Positions 1 to 5,829 of a DNA stretch of 6,840 nt are shown piece by piece (position 1 is the stretch's first letter; every line of letters begins with the position of its first letter). The stretch is from positions 1 to 6,840 of the forward strand of contig PCVM01000095.1 in assembly GCA_002796045.1 (NCBI GenBank), written 5' to 3'. The notes below the pieces were generated by a model. The model saw nothing but the letters and a program-made list of their open reading frames with translations, made no database searches and was not told the DNA's origin. Both the position numbers and the translations under genes were made by a program. Origin of the DNA: Candidatus Roizmanbacteria bacterium CG11_big_fil_rev_8_21_14_0_20_36_8 (GTDB lineage Bacteria; Patescibacteriota; Microgenomatia; UBA1406; GWC2-37-13).

Positions 1-176
1 TTGACTTGGAAGTAAATAATTACACGTGGTCGAGTTTCAACATAGTCTAAAAGTCCACGCAAAAAACTCAATGAAATAAATAGGAGTCCAGACAAAAGGA
101 GCGTAAAAAATAAGACAGACAGAGCGGCAAAAGTTTGATAAGGAGTCCTACGAAGCGATGTGATTACTTCATTCAT
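1..176 (-). CDS. ftsX: Cell division ABC transporter permease FtsX (N-terminal part, runs off window)
   Basis: This is the first 58 codons of the permease partner of FtsE. FtsEX is an inner-membrane ABC complex that, in characterised bacteria, activates peptidoglycan hydrolases during division or elongation rather than moving a solute. The visible protein begins MNEVITSLRRTP, a short cytoplasmic head. One hydrophobic membrane helix follows at about residues 17-39 (AALSVLFFTLLLSG and onward). The start of the extracytoplasmic domain comes next, with TRPRVIIYFQV, resembling the strand that opens the FtsX external loop. The ATG at 176-174 overlaps the ftsE stop in an ATGA arrangement and has GGAGG nine bases upstream, so the start is well supported. 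The remaining helices and most of the external domain lie outside the window. The identity rests on the helix plus the position after ftsE, as the segment alone is short. Confidence 0.88.
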   Translation of the reverse strand, partial: MNEVITSLRRTPYQTFAALSVLFFTLLLSGLLFISLSFLRGLLDYVETRPRVIIYFQV

Positions 177-850
177 AGCTCATATCCTCCTTTTTTCATA
201 TCTTTTTTGATGCGACCATTTTGGACAACGATAACCCTGCGCTTCATACTATTTACAATATCAGTATTGTGAGTGGCAAAAATGATAGTCTTTGTTTTTT
301 CCAGAAATTTAAATATTCTCATTATTTCCCAAGTAGTTTTCGGATCAAGATTTCCAGTAGGCTCATCGGCTAAGATTATTGGTCGATTTCCAACTATTGC
401 ACGAGCTATTGCGACTCTTTGAATTTCACCAGCTGAAAGTTGTGCTGGAAACATTTCTTTTTTATCCTGGATTCCCGTAGTTTTAAGAGCGTTATTCACC
501 TCAGAATTTATCGTTGCTGAAGAAAATCCCTTAATCCTCATACTCACAGCTACATTTTCAAAAACATTAGCTTCTGGTAGAATTTTAAAATCTTGAAAGA
601 CTATTCCAATATTTTGTCGTAACTTCGTGACGCTTTTGAATTTTTTGCTTGAAATTTCCATATCGTCAATAGTTATTGATCCTTCAGTTGGTTGGATTTC
701 ATTCAAGATGAGCTTGAGAATAGTGGTTTTACCAGCACCAGATGGGCCCACAAGATATACAAATTCATTTTCTTCAATATCGAAGCTCACTCGATCGAGA
801 GCCTTATTTCCAAGTGGGTATTTTACGGTAGTGTTTTGAAATGAGATCAT
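173..850 (-). CDS. ftsE: Cell division ATP-binding protein FtsE
   Basis: This is a 225-residue ABC ATPase, the usual FtsE length (about 220-230). It hydrolyses ATP on the cytoplasmic face to drive conformational signalling through FtsX to cell-wall hydrolases. Visible motifs are: A-loop Tyr11; Walker A GPSGAGKTT at 35-43; Q-loop Gln86 in IVFQDFKILP, a sequence very typical of FtsE; signature LSAGEIQRVAIARA at 138-151; Walker B IILADEPTGNLD at 158-169 with catalytic Glu163; and H-loop His194 in FATHN. The signature has Ala where the canonical LSGGE/Q has its first Gly. All catalytic residues are intact. The ATG at 850-848 is the first possible start, because an in-frame TAA lies four codons upstream. 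There is no Shine-Dalgarno, but a -10-like TATACT lies nine bases before it. The gene overlaps ftsX by 4 bases and follows the unknown membrane protein gene by 48 bases. ftsE after prfB is a conserved order in many bacteria. Confidence 0.95.
   Translation of the reverse strand: MISFQNTTVKYPLGNKALDRVSFDIEENEFVYLVGPSGAGKTTILKLILNEIQPTEGSITIDDMEISSKKFKSVTKLRQNIGIVFQDFKILPEANVFENVAVSMRIKGFSSATINSEVNNALKTTGIQDKKEMFPAQLSAGEIQRVAIARAIVGNRPIILADEPTGNLDPKTTWEIMRIFKFLEKTKTIIFATHNTDIVNSMKRRVIVVQNGRIKKDMKKGGYEL
186..190 (-). promoter_or_regulatory. Strong Shine-Dalgarno site of ftsX inside the 3' end of ftsE
   Basis: Read on the minus strand, AAAAAAGGAGG ends nine bases before the ftsX ATG. The GGAGG core lies within the last codons of ftsE (Lys-Gly-Gly-Tyr). 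With the 4-base ATGA overlap this is a typical translational-coupling layout giving matched FtsE and FtsX synthesis. It is the only textbook ribosome binding site seen in the window, which contrasts with the genes upstream. Confidence 0.8.
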
Positions 851-859
851 GTTGATTTA

Positions 860-865
860 AGTATA
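860..865 (-). promoter_or_regulatory. Putative -10 element (TATACT) for near-leaderless ftsE mRNA
   Basis: TATACT on the minus strand matches the sigma-70 -10 consensus at 5 of 6 positions and ends nine bases before the ftsE ATG. Transcription would start within about two bases of the start codon. No convincing -35 hexamer is seen at 16-18 bases. Such hexamers occur by chance in AT-rich DNA, so the support is mainly its fit with the other SD-less genes here. Confidence 0.3.
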
Positions 866-898
866 GCTGACCTTTGCATTTTGTTGCCTAGAAGATTT

Positions 899-1357
899 CT
901 ACTTGACAATTTCAATAAATCCCACATCCATGAGCCATCCTGCTTTTTCAGAATCAAATGTAGCACCCCAGATGCTGACTTTTTTGTCTATAAATTCAGA
1001 CAAATCAACTGTTGTTGATGTTAGATAGACATTTTGGTCATCGCCTCCTGGGCGTTCTAGGTGGAAAGTTCCCTCACCTTCAAAACCGCCTTCTTTTAAC
1101 ACTCCTTCAGCATTATCTTTAAAAGTATTTTTATCCAAAATACCAGCTGATGTCATCTCTCCCGAAGAATCCTTTTGGTTAACAGTAGTTGTGGTTTTTC
1201 TTGAACTTGATTTTGAAGTTAATGTATTTACTCCAAAACCCGTTCCAATTCCAAGCACCATTGTCAACACGACCACCCCAACAATTATTGGCCAGTTTTT
1301 ACTTGTTTTTATAACATTTGTATCAATTTTATGAAGAAGGTGATTTTTCGAATTCAT
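899..1357 (-). CDS. Single-pass membrane protein of unknown function with small extracytoplasmic domain
   Basis: This 152-residue protein cannot be assigned to a named family. It has a short, basic, probably cytoplasmic N-terminus (1-20) and one hydrophobic helix at about 22-46 with a glycine-rich exit (GIGTGFG). A Ser/Thr/Lys-rich linker follows at about 47-70. A compact C-terminal domain spans about 71-152, with GILDKNTF, EGEGTFHLERPGGDD and a closing stretch VDLSEFIDKKVSIWG...GWLMDVGFIEI. That last stretch reads as a small beta-rich, possibly OB-like, fold (inference). The topology suggests an N-terminally anchored domain outside the cytoplasmic membrane; no lipobox or SPase cleavage site is evident. 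The gene lies 46 bases after prfB and 48 bases before ftsE on the same strand, inside the usual prfB-ftsEX neighbourhood. A role with FtsEX is therefore possible but unproven. The ATG at 1357-1355 lacks a Shine-Dalgarno; a -10-like hexamer ends six bases upstream. As far as I can recall, similar proteins occur in Microgenomates genomes. Confidence 0.82.
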   Translation of the reverse strand: MNSKNHLLHKIDTNVIKTSKNWPIIVGVVVLTMVLGIGTGFGVNTLTSKSSSRKTTTTVNQKDSSGEMTSAGILDKNTFKDNAEGVLKEGGFEGEGTFHLERPGGDDQNVYLTSTTVDLSEFIDKKVSIWGATFDSEKAGWLMDVGFIEIVK

Positions 1358-1363
1358 ATGTAT

Positions 1364-1374
1364 AGAATATCATA
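1364..1374 (-). promoter_or_regulatory. Putative -10 region before the unknown membrane protein gene
   Basis: The minus strand reads TATGATATTCT directly upstream of the gene. TATGAT (1374-1369, 5 of 6 matches) ends 11 bases before the ATG, and TATTCT (1369-1364, 4 of 6) ends six bases before it. Either would give a very short or absent 5' leader, in keeping with the missing Shine-Dalgarno. No clear -35 is seen. The evidence is weak because the spacer is very AT-rich. Confidence 0.25.
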
Positions 1375-1403
1375 AATTGTAGAATTTTTTATAAATACTT
1401 AAG

Positions 1404-2417
1404 TTACGATTTTTTGATAAACGCCTGGATAAATCCTTCAATATTACCATCAAGTACTTGCTCAGCTTGGCTATCTTCGTATTTGGTTCGCATGTCTTTT
1501 ACCATTTTGTACGGGTGCAAGACGTATGATCTTATCTGTTTTCCCCATGATGCCTGTGTATCTTTTTTGTAGGTTCCAATTGTTTTTTCACGTTTTTTCT
1601 CTTCAAGTTCCCAAAGTTGAGCTCTAAGTAATTGGAGTGCATTTTCTCTATTTTGCAGCTGCGATCTCTCTTGCTGGCAAGTTACTATGATTCCAGTTGG
1701 TTTATGAATCAACCTGACTGCAGTTGAGACTTTATTAACATTTTGTCCTCCGGCTCCCCCAGACCTGAAAAATTGCCAATCTACATCTTCTTCTTTTACA
1801 TCTATATCTTTATTAGCAATAACAGGGAGAACCTCAACTAATGCAAAAGATGTTTGTCTGAGATTGTCAGAATTAAACGGTGATTGTCGGACTAATCGAT
1901 GAGTTCCAGCTTCAGCCTTTAGAAGTCCATACGCAAAAGATCCAGTTACATTAATTATTACACTCTTGATACCAGCTTCTTCACCTGCAACTCTGTCAAT
2001 CTCTTCCCATTTCCAAGCTTTAATCTCAAAATAGCGAGTATACATCCGAAAGAGCATGCTTGCCCAATCCATCGCCTCAGTCCCACCTTGGCCTGAGTGA
2101 ATAGAAAAAATTGCGTTTCCTTTGTCGTATTTACCTGATAAAAAAAGTCTAATCTCGTATTGACTGATAAGTTTTTCAGCTTCTTCAAGCTCGTCTTCAT
2201 CAATATAAAGCTGCATTAGTTCAATGTCATCGATTTCCTGCTTCATGTCTGCGATTCTTTTCATTACATCAGAGGCAGTTTCATGATCGTTCCAAAAATT
2301 TTGTTCATATGTTCTTGCTTCAAGTGATTTTACTGTTTCAGAAAGTGCTTTAGGATTGATTTTTGTAGAAATTTCCTGACACTTTTTTTTCAGAGATTGG
2401 AGCTTGTCATTATCCAT
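1404..2417 (-). CDS. prfB: Peptide chain release factor 2 (RF2)
   Basis: This class I release factor recognises UGA/UAA in the ribosomal A site and triggers peptidyl-tRNA hydrolysis. From the ATG it is 337 residues, somewhat shorter than the roughly 365 of E. coli RF2; the shortfall is mostly in the helical N-terminal domain. Hallmarks are the domain-1/2 junction [15 protein letters not shown] (about 107-121), the codon-reading SPF tripeptide at 179-181 in [17 protein letters not shown] (RF1 would carry PxT), and the catalytic GGQ at 223-225 in [17 protein letters not shown] typical C-terminal segment follows, with [14 protein letters not shown] and QAVLDG-like EQVLDG. The ATG at 2417-2415 is preferred; a GTG six bases upstream (2423) is the alternative, and a TAA precedes that. 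There is no CTTTGA-type programmed frameshift, so the gene reads through in one frame. No strong Shine-Dalgarno is seen. The presence of RF2 implies UGA is a stop codon in this organism. Confidence 0.95.
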   Translation of the reverse strand: MDNDKLQSLKKKCQEISTKINPKALSETVKSLEARTYEQNFWNDHETASDVMKRIADMKQEIDDIELMQLYIDEDELEEAEKLISQYEIRLFLSGKYDKGNAIFSIHSGQGGTEAMDWASMLFRMYTRYFEIKAWKWEEIDRVAGEEAGIKSVIINVTGSFAYGLLKAEAGTHRLVRQSPFNSDNLRQTSFALVEVLPVIANKDIDVKEEDVDWQFFRSGGAGGQNVNKVSTAVRLIHKPTGIIVTCQQERSQLQNRENALQLLRAQLWELEEKKREKTIGTYKKDTQASWGKQIRSYVLHPYKMVKDMRTKYEDSQAEQVLDGNIEGFIQAFIKKS

Positions 2418-2425
2418 AAGCACTT

Positions 2426-2431
2426 ATCTTA
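2426..2431 (-). promoter_or_regulatory. Possible -10-like hexamer (TAAGAT) before prfB
   Basis: TAAGAT on the minus strand matches the -10 consensus at 4 of 6 positions and ends eight bases before the preferred prfB ATG. It is reported because the same spacing recurs upstream of the other SD-less genes here. Alone it is weak, and prfB could equally be cotranscribed with the gene upstream, which ends 56 bases before the ATG. Confidence 0.18.
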
Positions 2432-2473
2432 CCACAAGAGGACTGTTCTGATAGTATTAGAATTATTTTGAGA

Positions 2474-3967
2474 TTATTTGAAATCTGCTCCGACTATCAA
2501 GACAATATCTGCTGCTTCATCATCGGGCAACAGTTCAAACTTTACTTTATTTTCTACTTGAGACTGAATGTCCAATTCGAGTAGATTTTTTATCATATCA
2601 TCGCCTTTTTTAGATTGAATAATCGTTGTTTCATAATCATAGTTATCTGCATTGTCAGTTTGAAAATCTTCGTAACCTTTACTTTGCAAATAAACCTTTA
2701 CTTCACCTGCTTTTCCAACTATGCCTATTCCGTTTAATATCTTAACTCGTACGTCAGAACGATTAATCGATGGGGTAGGCGTAGCGGTAGGAGGAGCCAA
2801 GGTAGGAGATGGAGGAATCGGTGTTGAAGTGGGATTTGTCAAACCTGGAATTGGAATGGCTGGCATTTTTACCGAAAACGAGCTGCCTGATCTAAGAAAA
2901 TATGCAGCCGCAATTACTATTATTGTTAATATAAACGAAGCTAAAAAAAGAAAAACCGTCTTTTTTGATATTGATATTTTTGGAATAATTGAACTTGAAG
3001 ATTTTAGATTTGGTTTATTAGAAGCACTTCCTTCACTTTTAACCATACAAAAATTTTTGTCTTCAGATGTGAAAATAAATGCTCCAATCAACATATCGTA
3101 GGTCAAGACTGGAAGTTCTTTATCAGTTTGACCTTTGAGAATCCTTAGATAATCTGCATAAAAATGAGGGATAATTCTTTTTATTGGATTTGTCCAAACT
3201 CCCACATCTTTTGTAAATGTGTCTTGTCGAATTTCATCAGATTGAGATCCAGATAGAATAAGTCTATTGATTTTGATATTTTGAGCCTCAAGAATTGCTA
3301 CCTGTTTTTGAACAGTTGTTTCAATTTTTTTGGTTGTTGATAAAGTAGCAGTCCATCTCTTTTCTTCAAGAAGGCCATATGAATCAAAAACATATCCAGA
3401 AAGTGAATCATGGTCGAAAGAAACGTACCAAATATTTTCCTTTTTGTTTGAACGTAGAGTTTTTTCGAATAATTTATAGTAAGTGAGAGGTTCTGGAACT
3501 ATTTGTTTTAAATTTAAATCAATAAGCTCAAGTGGCTTTTTATATGCTTCAAGAACCTCCTTCTTAATTGCAAAGAAAAGTACTTTTTTCTTTCCTTCAC
3601 TTTCTCTTATGATGTAATAATGGTAGCTATTATCAATATCTGAATTTAGACGTGAACGTGCTTTTTCGCGGAGATATGTATCTAGGACTGCTTCAGTTAC
3701 ATCAATTGGCATGTCTGCCCGGAAAAATAAAAATGCTTCTTGAGGAAGAATAAGCGTTACATCTTTTTCTGTTCTTGATTGCTGAGGAATGCCAGAAAGG
3801 GCTTCTTTGATGCCTGAAGCAATTACGTCGGGATTTGTCGGCAGACCATTCTCAATCATTTTTATCTGCAAAGATTTATTTACAAAAGATGTATCATATG
3901 CCCCAAGCAAGCTTTTTTTAACATGCATAACTTTGATCTGAGTGGTATCGAGGTATATATATAGCAT
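2474..3967 (-). CDS. PilM-like (degenerate actin-fold) protein fused to a C-terminal LytR_C domain
   Basis: This is a 497-residue bitopic membrane protein. The N-terminal 300 or so residues resemble PilM/type IV pilus actin-like ATPases: an opening strand MLYIYLDTTQIKVMHV, a DVTLILPQEAFLFFRADMP segment near 70-88, VPEPLTYYKLFEK near 158-169, and LILSGSQSDEI near 237-247 in the place of the second phosphate loop. The glycine-rich nucleotide loops of true PilM are poorly kept, so ATP binding is doubtful (inference). One membrane helix lies at about 337-357, preceded by lysines on the cytoplasmic side. A Pro/Thr/Ser linker (about 371-399) follows. Residues 404-496 look like a LytR_C domain: VRVKILNGIGIVGKAGEV at its start and DIVLIVGADFK at its end. 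The linker and LytR_C would lie outside the membrane. The ATG at 3967 is preferred; an adjacent TTG at 3970 is possible. There is no Shine-Dalgarno, but a perfect TATAAT lies eight bases upstream. It is the first leftward gene, divergent from dnaG. Confidence 0.85.
   Translation of the reverse strand: MLYIYLDTTQIKVMHVKKSLLGAYDTSFVNKSLQIKMIENGLPTNPDVIASGIKEALSGIPQQSRTEKDVTLILPQEAFLFFRADMPIDVTEAVLDTYLREKARSRLNSDIDNSYHYYIIRESEGKKKVLFFAIKKEVLEAYKKPLELIDLNLKQIVPEPLTYYKLFEKTLRSNKKENIWYVSFDHDSLSGYVFDSYGLLEEKRWTATLSTTKKIETTVQKQVAILEAQNIKINRLILSGSQSDEIRQDTFTKDVGVWTNPIKRIIPHFYADYLRILKGQTDKELPVLTYDMLIGAFIFTSEDKNFCMVKSEGSASNKPNLKSSSSIIPKISISKKTVFLFLASFILTIIVIAAAYFLRSGSSFSVKMPAIPIPGLTNPTSTPIPPSPTLAPPTATPTPSINRSDVRVKILNGIGIVGKAGEVKVYLQSKGYEDFQTDNADNYDYETTIIQSKKGDDMIKNLLELDIQSQVENKVKFELLPDDEAADIVLIVGADFK
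2771..2857 (-). repeat. Low-complexity segment encoding the Pro/Thr linker
   Basis: These codons specify the proline/threonine/serine linker of the PilM-like/LytR_C protein, with runs such as PTSTPIPPSPT and APPTATPTPS. On the plus strand the segment is unusually G-rich for this AT-rich window, with irregular repeats of GTAGG and GGAGG. This fits an extended, wall-spanning spacer between the membrane helix and the LytR_C domain. Repeat number may vary between relatives. Confidence 0.7.
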
Positions 3968-3975
3968 CAAAAACC

Positions 3976-3981
3976 ATTATA
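3976..3981 (-). promoter_or_regulatory. Perfect -10 element (TATAAT) for the PilM-like/LytR_C gene
   Basis: TATAAT on the minus strand ends eight bases before the ATG at 3967, predicting a start site at or within one or two bases of the coding start, i.e. a leaderless or nearly leaderless mRNA. A partial -35, TTGCTT (4005-4000), sits at an 18-base spacing and matches only the TTG. The hexamer is half of the palindromic octamer ATTATAAT shared with the dnaG side. Confidence 0.5.
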
Positions 3982-3983
3982 AT
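3978..3983 (+). promoter_or_regulatory. Perfect -10 element (TATAAT) for dnaG-rpoD
   Basis: TATAAT on the plus strand overlaps the minus-strand -10 by four bases within the palindrome ATTATAAT. It would start transcription near 3990, giving about 15 bases of leader before the dnaG GTG, enough to include GGAAAG. No -35 match and no extended TGn are seen at the expected positions, so strength is uncertain or an activator or other contacts may be used. Confidence 0.45.
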
Positions 3984-3990
3984 AGGATTT

Positions 3991-3996
3991 GGAAAG
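3991..3996 (+). promoter_or_regulatory. Weak Shine-Dalgarno-like site of dnaG
   Basis: GGAAAG, followed by AGAAAG, lies nine bases before the GTG at 4006. This purine-rich stretch favours the GTG as start over the in-frame ATG at 4018, which has no suitably spaced site. The match to the anti-SD is only partial. Confidence 0.4.
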
Positions 3997-4005
3997 AGAA
4001 AGCAA

Positions 4006-5775
4006 GTGAAAAAGAGTATGAATAATCAAATTGAAGAGATAAAACAAAAAATTGACATCGTAGAATATATTGGACGGCATGCCAAATTGAAGAAAGTAGG
4101 CAGAAATTATAAAGGTTTATGCCCTTTTCATCAAGAAAAAACTCCATCTTTTGTTGTTTCCCCTGATCGACAAATCTGGAGATGTTTTGGAACGTGCAAC
4201 GACGGAGGTGATGTAATATCATTTTTGATGAAGTGGGAAAATATTTCATTTTTTGAAGCTCTCAAGGATCTCGCAGATGTTGCCGGAGTAACTTTAGAAA
4301 ATATCACTCGAGATGATGAGCAATTTAATAGAGTTCAAAAAATGTACGAGATAAACCTCGTTGCACTGAAATATTTTCAATACGTTCTTCTAAATACAGA
4401 ATTTGGAAAAAAGTCATTGGAATATCTTTTTAATCGCGGATTAAGTGAAAAAATAATTAAAACTTTTGAAGTTGGCTATTCTCCCGATTCGTGGGATTCA
4501 TTGAAAAGGTATCTATTAAAAAAAAATTACACTATACAAGAAATAGTGGAAACAGGTTTGATAATCAAAAAAACAAATGGTGGTGCGTACGATAGATTTA
4601 GAAATAGAATAATTTTCCCCTTAAGAGATGCACGCTCAAACGTTGTGGGATTTTCTGGTCGCATATTGGATGGTGAAAACAAAGAGGCGAAATACGTCAA
4701 CACTCCGGAAACAGAGATCTATCATAAAAGAAATCATCTATTTGGACTTCATCTGACAAAGGATGCAATTCGCAAGGAAGATAATGCAGTAATCGTTGAA
4801 GGTGAATTTGATATGATTTCACCCTATCAATTTGGTTTGGATTATTTTGTCGCAATAAAAGGTGCCGCATTAACCGAAGGGCAGCTAAATATTATCAAAA
4901 GATATACAAAACGATTGACTTTGGCACTCGATATGGATGCTGCAGGAATTGAAGCAATGATGCGTGGAGTAGCATTAGCTGAAAAAATGGACTTTGAAGT
5001 ATATATTGCTGAATTTAAAAGTGGTAAAGATCCAGATGAAGCTTTACAAAAAGACCCAATTCAATTCAAAAAGGATATAAAATCTGCACGTCCAATTTAC
5101 GATGTGATTATTGAAGCTGCTCAAAAAAAATATCCAAACTCGTCATCTTTTCATAAAAAGAAAATTGCTGAAGAAGTAGCTCCATTTATAATATTAATCT
5201 CAAATCCAATAGTTCGTTCACATTATGTCAGAAAGATTGCATCAATTTTAGAAGTGACTGAAGGAAGTGTATTGTCATTATTGAACAAAAGACAAAGTTC
5301 TAATAAATCTTCTTTCCGTCCTAAGACTAATATTAAAAAAAGTGCTCCAAAAAAAGAAGAATTATTACAACGCTTTATATTAGCATATCTTCTGAGTTTA
5401 GAAAATCCAATAAATATTATTGAATCAATCAAAAGCAAGCTCAACAATCCATTGTTTATTATCCCTTCATACCAAAAATTATTTGTAAATCTTGAGTCAG
5501 ATTTGAAAATTCACCAAGACTTCATATACAACATTTTCATTAGCAGATTACCAGCTGAACTCCAAGCAGTGGCAGATGAATTATATATGTATTCTAGTGA
5601 CATGCCGGAATTTAAAGAAAAAGAAATTGTAAAAATGGCATACGATTTAAAGAGGTTGATTCTAAAAAAATCTATTGAAAAATTACTTAATTCTGATGAT
5701 AAAAATGATGAAGAAAAAACATCATTTCTTGTCAAAGAGCTTAATGACGTAGAAATAATCTATAGAACGTTGTAG
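4006..5775 (+). CDS. dnaG: DNA primase DnaG
   Basis: This primase synthesises short RNA primers for the lagging strand and at origins, working with the replicative helicase. From GTG it is 589 residues, a normal DnaG length. An N-terminal CHC2 zinc-binding domain (about 10-105) contains VGRNYKGLCPFHQEKTPSF and proposed ligands Cys39, His42, Cys60 and Cys64. The last pair is spaced C-x3-C (CFGTC), not the C-x2-C of E. coli and Bacillus primases. The catalytic core follows, with RFRNRIIFPLRD and VVGFSGRIL (about 197-220), then a TOPRIM fold with VEGEFDM (Glu265, Asp269) and LALDMDAAG (Asp309, Asp311), plus KGAALTEGQL between them. After a basic, low-complexity linker near 428-450, the C-terminal part (about 451-589) is helical and divergent and presumably binds DnaB. 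The start could also be ATG at 4018, giving MNNQIEEIKQKIDIVEYIG, which aligns well with typical primase N-termini. A run of nine A bases occurs at 4518-4526. It is divergent from the PilM-like gene and 54 bases ahead of rpoD. Confidence 0.96.
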   Translation: MKKSMNNQIEEIKQKIDIVEYIGRHAKLKKVGRNYKGLCPFHQEKTPSFVVSPDRQIWRCFGTCNDGGDVISFLMKWENISFFEALKDLADVAGVTLENITRDDEQFNRVQKMYEINLVALKYFQYVLLNTEFGKKSLEYLFNRGLSEKIIKTFEVGYSPDSWDSLKRYLLKKNYTIQEIVETGLIIKKTNGGAYDRFRNRIIFPLRDARSNVVGFSGRILDGENKEAKYVNTPETEIYHKRNHLFGLHLTKDAIRKEDNAVIVEGEFDMISPYQFGLDYFVAIKGAALTEGQLNIIKRYTKRLTLALDMDAAGIEAMMRGVALAEKMDFEVYIAEFKSGKDPDEALQKDPIQFKKDIKSARPIYDVIIEAAQKKYPNSSSFHKKKIAEEVAPFIILISNPIVRSHYVRKIASILEVTEGSVLSLLNKRQSSNKSSFRPKTNIKKSAPKKEELLQRFILAYLLSLENPINIIESIKSKLNNPLFIIPSYQKLFVNLESDLKIHQDFIYNIFISRLPAELQAVADELYMYSSDMPEFKEKEIVKMAYDLKRLILKKSIEKLLNSDDKNDEEKTSFLVKELNDVEIIYRTL

Positions 5776-5829
5776 AATATGTTTCTCTATACACATTTTA
5801 ACTTCAACTTAAAAAATCAATTTTAAATT
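5776..5829 (+). other. AT-rich dnaG-rpoD spacer without clear signals
   Basis: This 54-base spacer has no Shine-Dalgarno before the rpoD ATG and no hairpin with a T tract. A TATACA at 5788-5793 is the best -10-like hexamer, but it lacks a partner -35 and leaves a leader of about 30 bases. Cotranscription with dnaG is the simplest reading. Confidence 0.4.

Noticed and set aside
627..839. 70-codon open frame on the plus strand
   Set aside because: Antisense to the Walker A region of ftsE; no independent support.
889..902. Small inverted repeat TAGAA-ATC-TTCTA at the end of the unknown membrane protein gene as terminator
   Set aside because: Five A/T-rich base pairs with a three-base loop and no following T tract; too weak to call an intrinsic terminator.
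1358..1403. Terminator after prfB
   Set aside because: The spacer is AT-rich and contains the short palindrome CTTAAG, but there is no GC stem followed by a T tract.
2417..2460. Programmed +1 frameshift at the prfB start
   Set aside because: No CTT-TGA-C type site; the TAA just before the alternative GTG simply ends the upstream frame, and the N-terminal helix is already about full length from the ATG.
2721..3101. 126-codon open frame on the plus strand
   Set aside because: It lies entirely antisense to the PilM-like/LytR_C gene and its composition (Gly/Val-rich) is the complement of the Pro/Thr linker codons; no recognisable domain or start signal.
3951..3965. TATATATA tract near the start of the PilM-like gene as a dnaG promoter element
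   Set aside because: It lies where a -35 for the dnaG promoter should be but does not resemble TTGACA, and it is explained by the codons Leu-Tyr-Ile-Tyr of the PilM-like protein.
3977..4249. 90-codon open frame on the minus strand across the divergent spacer
   Set aside because: It covers the dnaG start and zinc-finger region in antisense and the promoter octamer; no domain, and it conflicts with two well supported genes.
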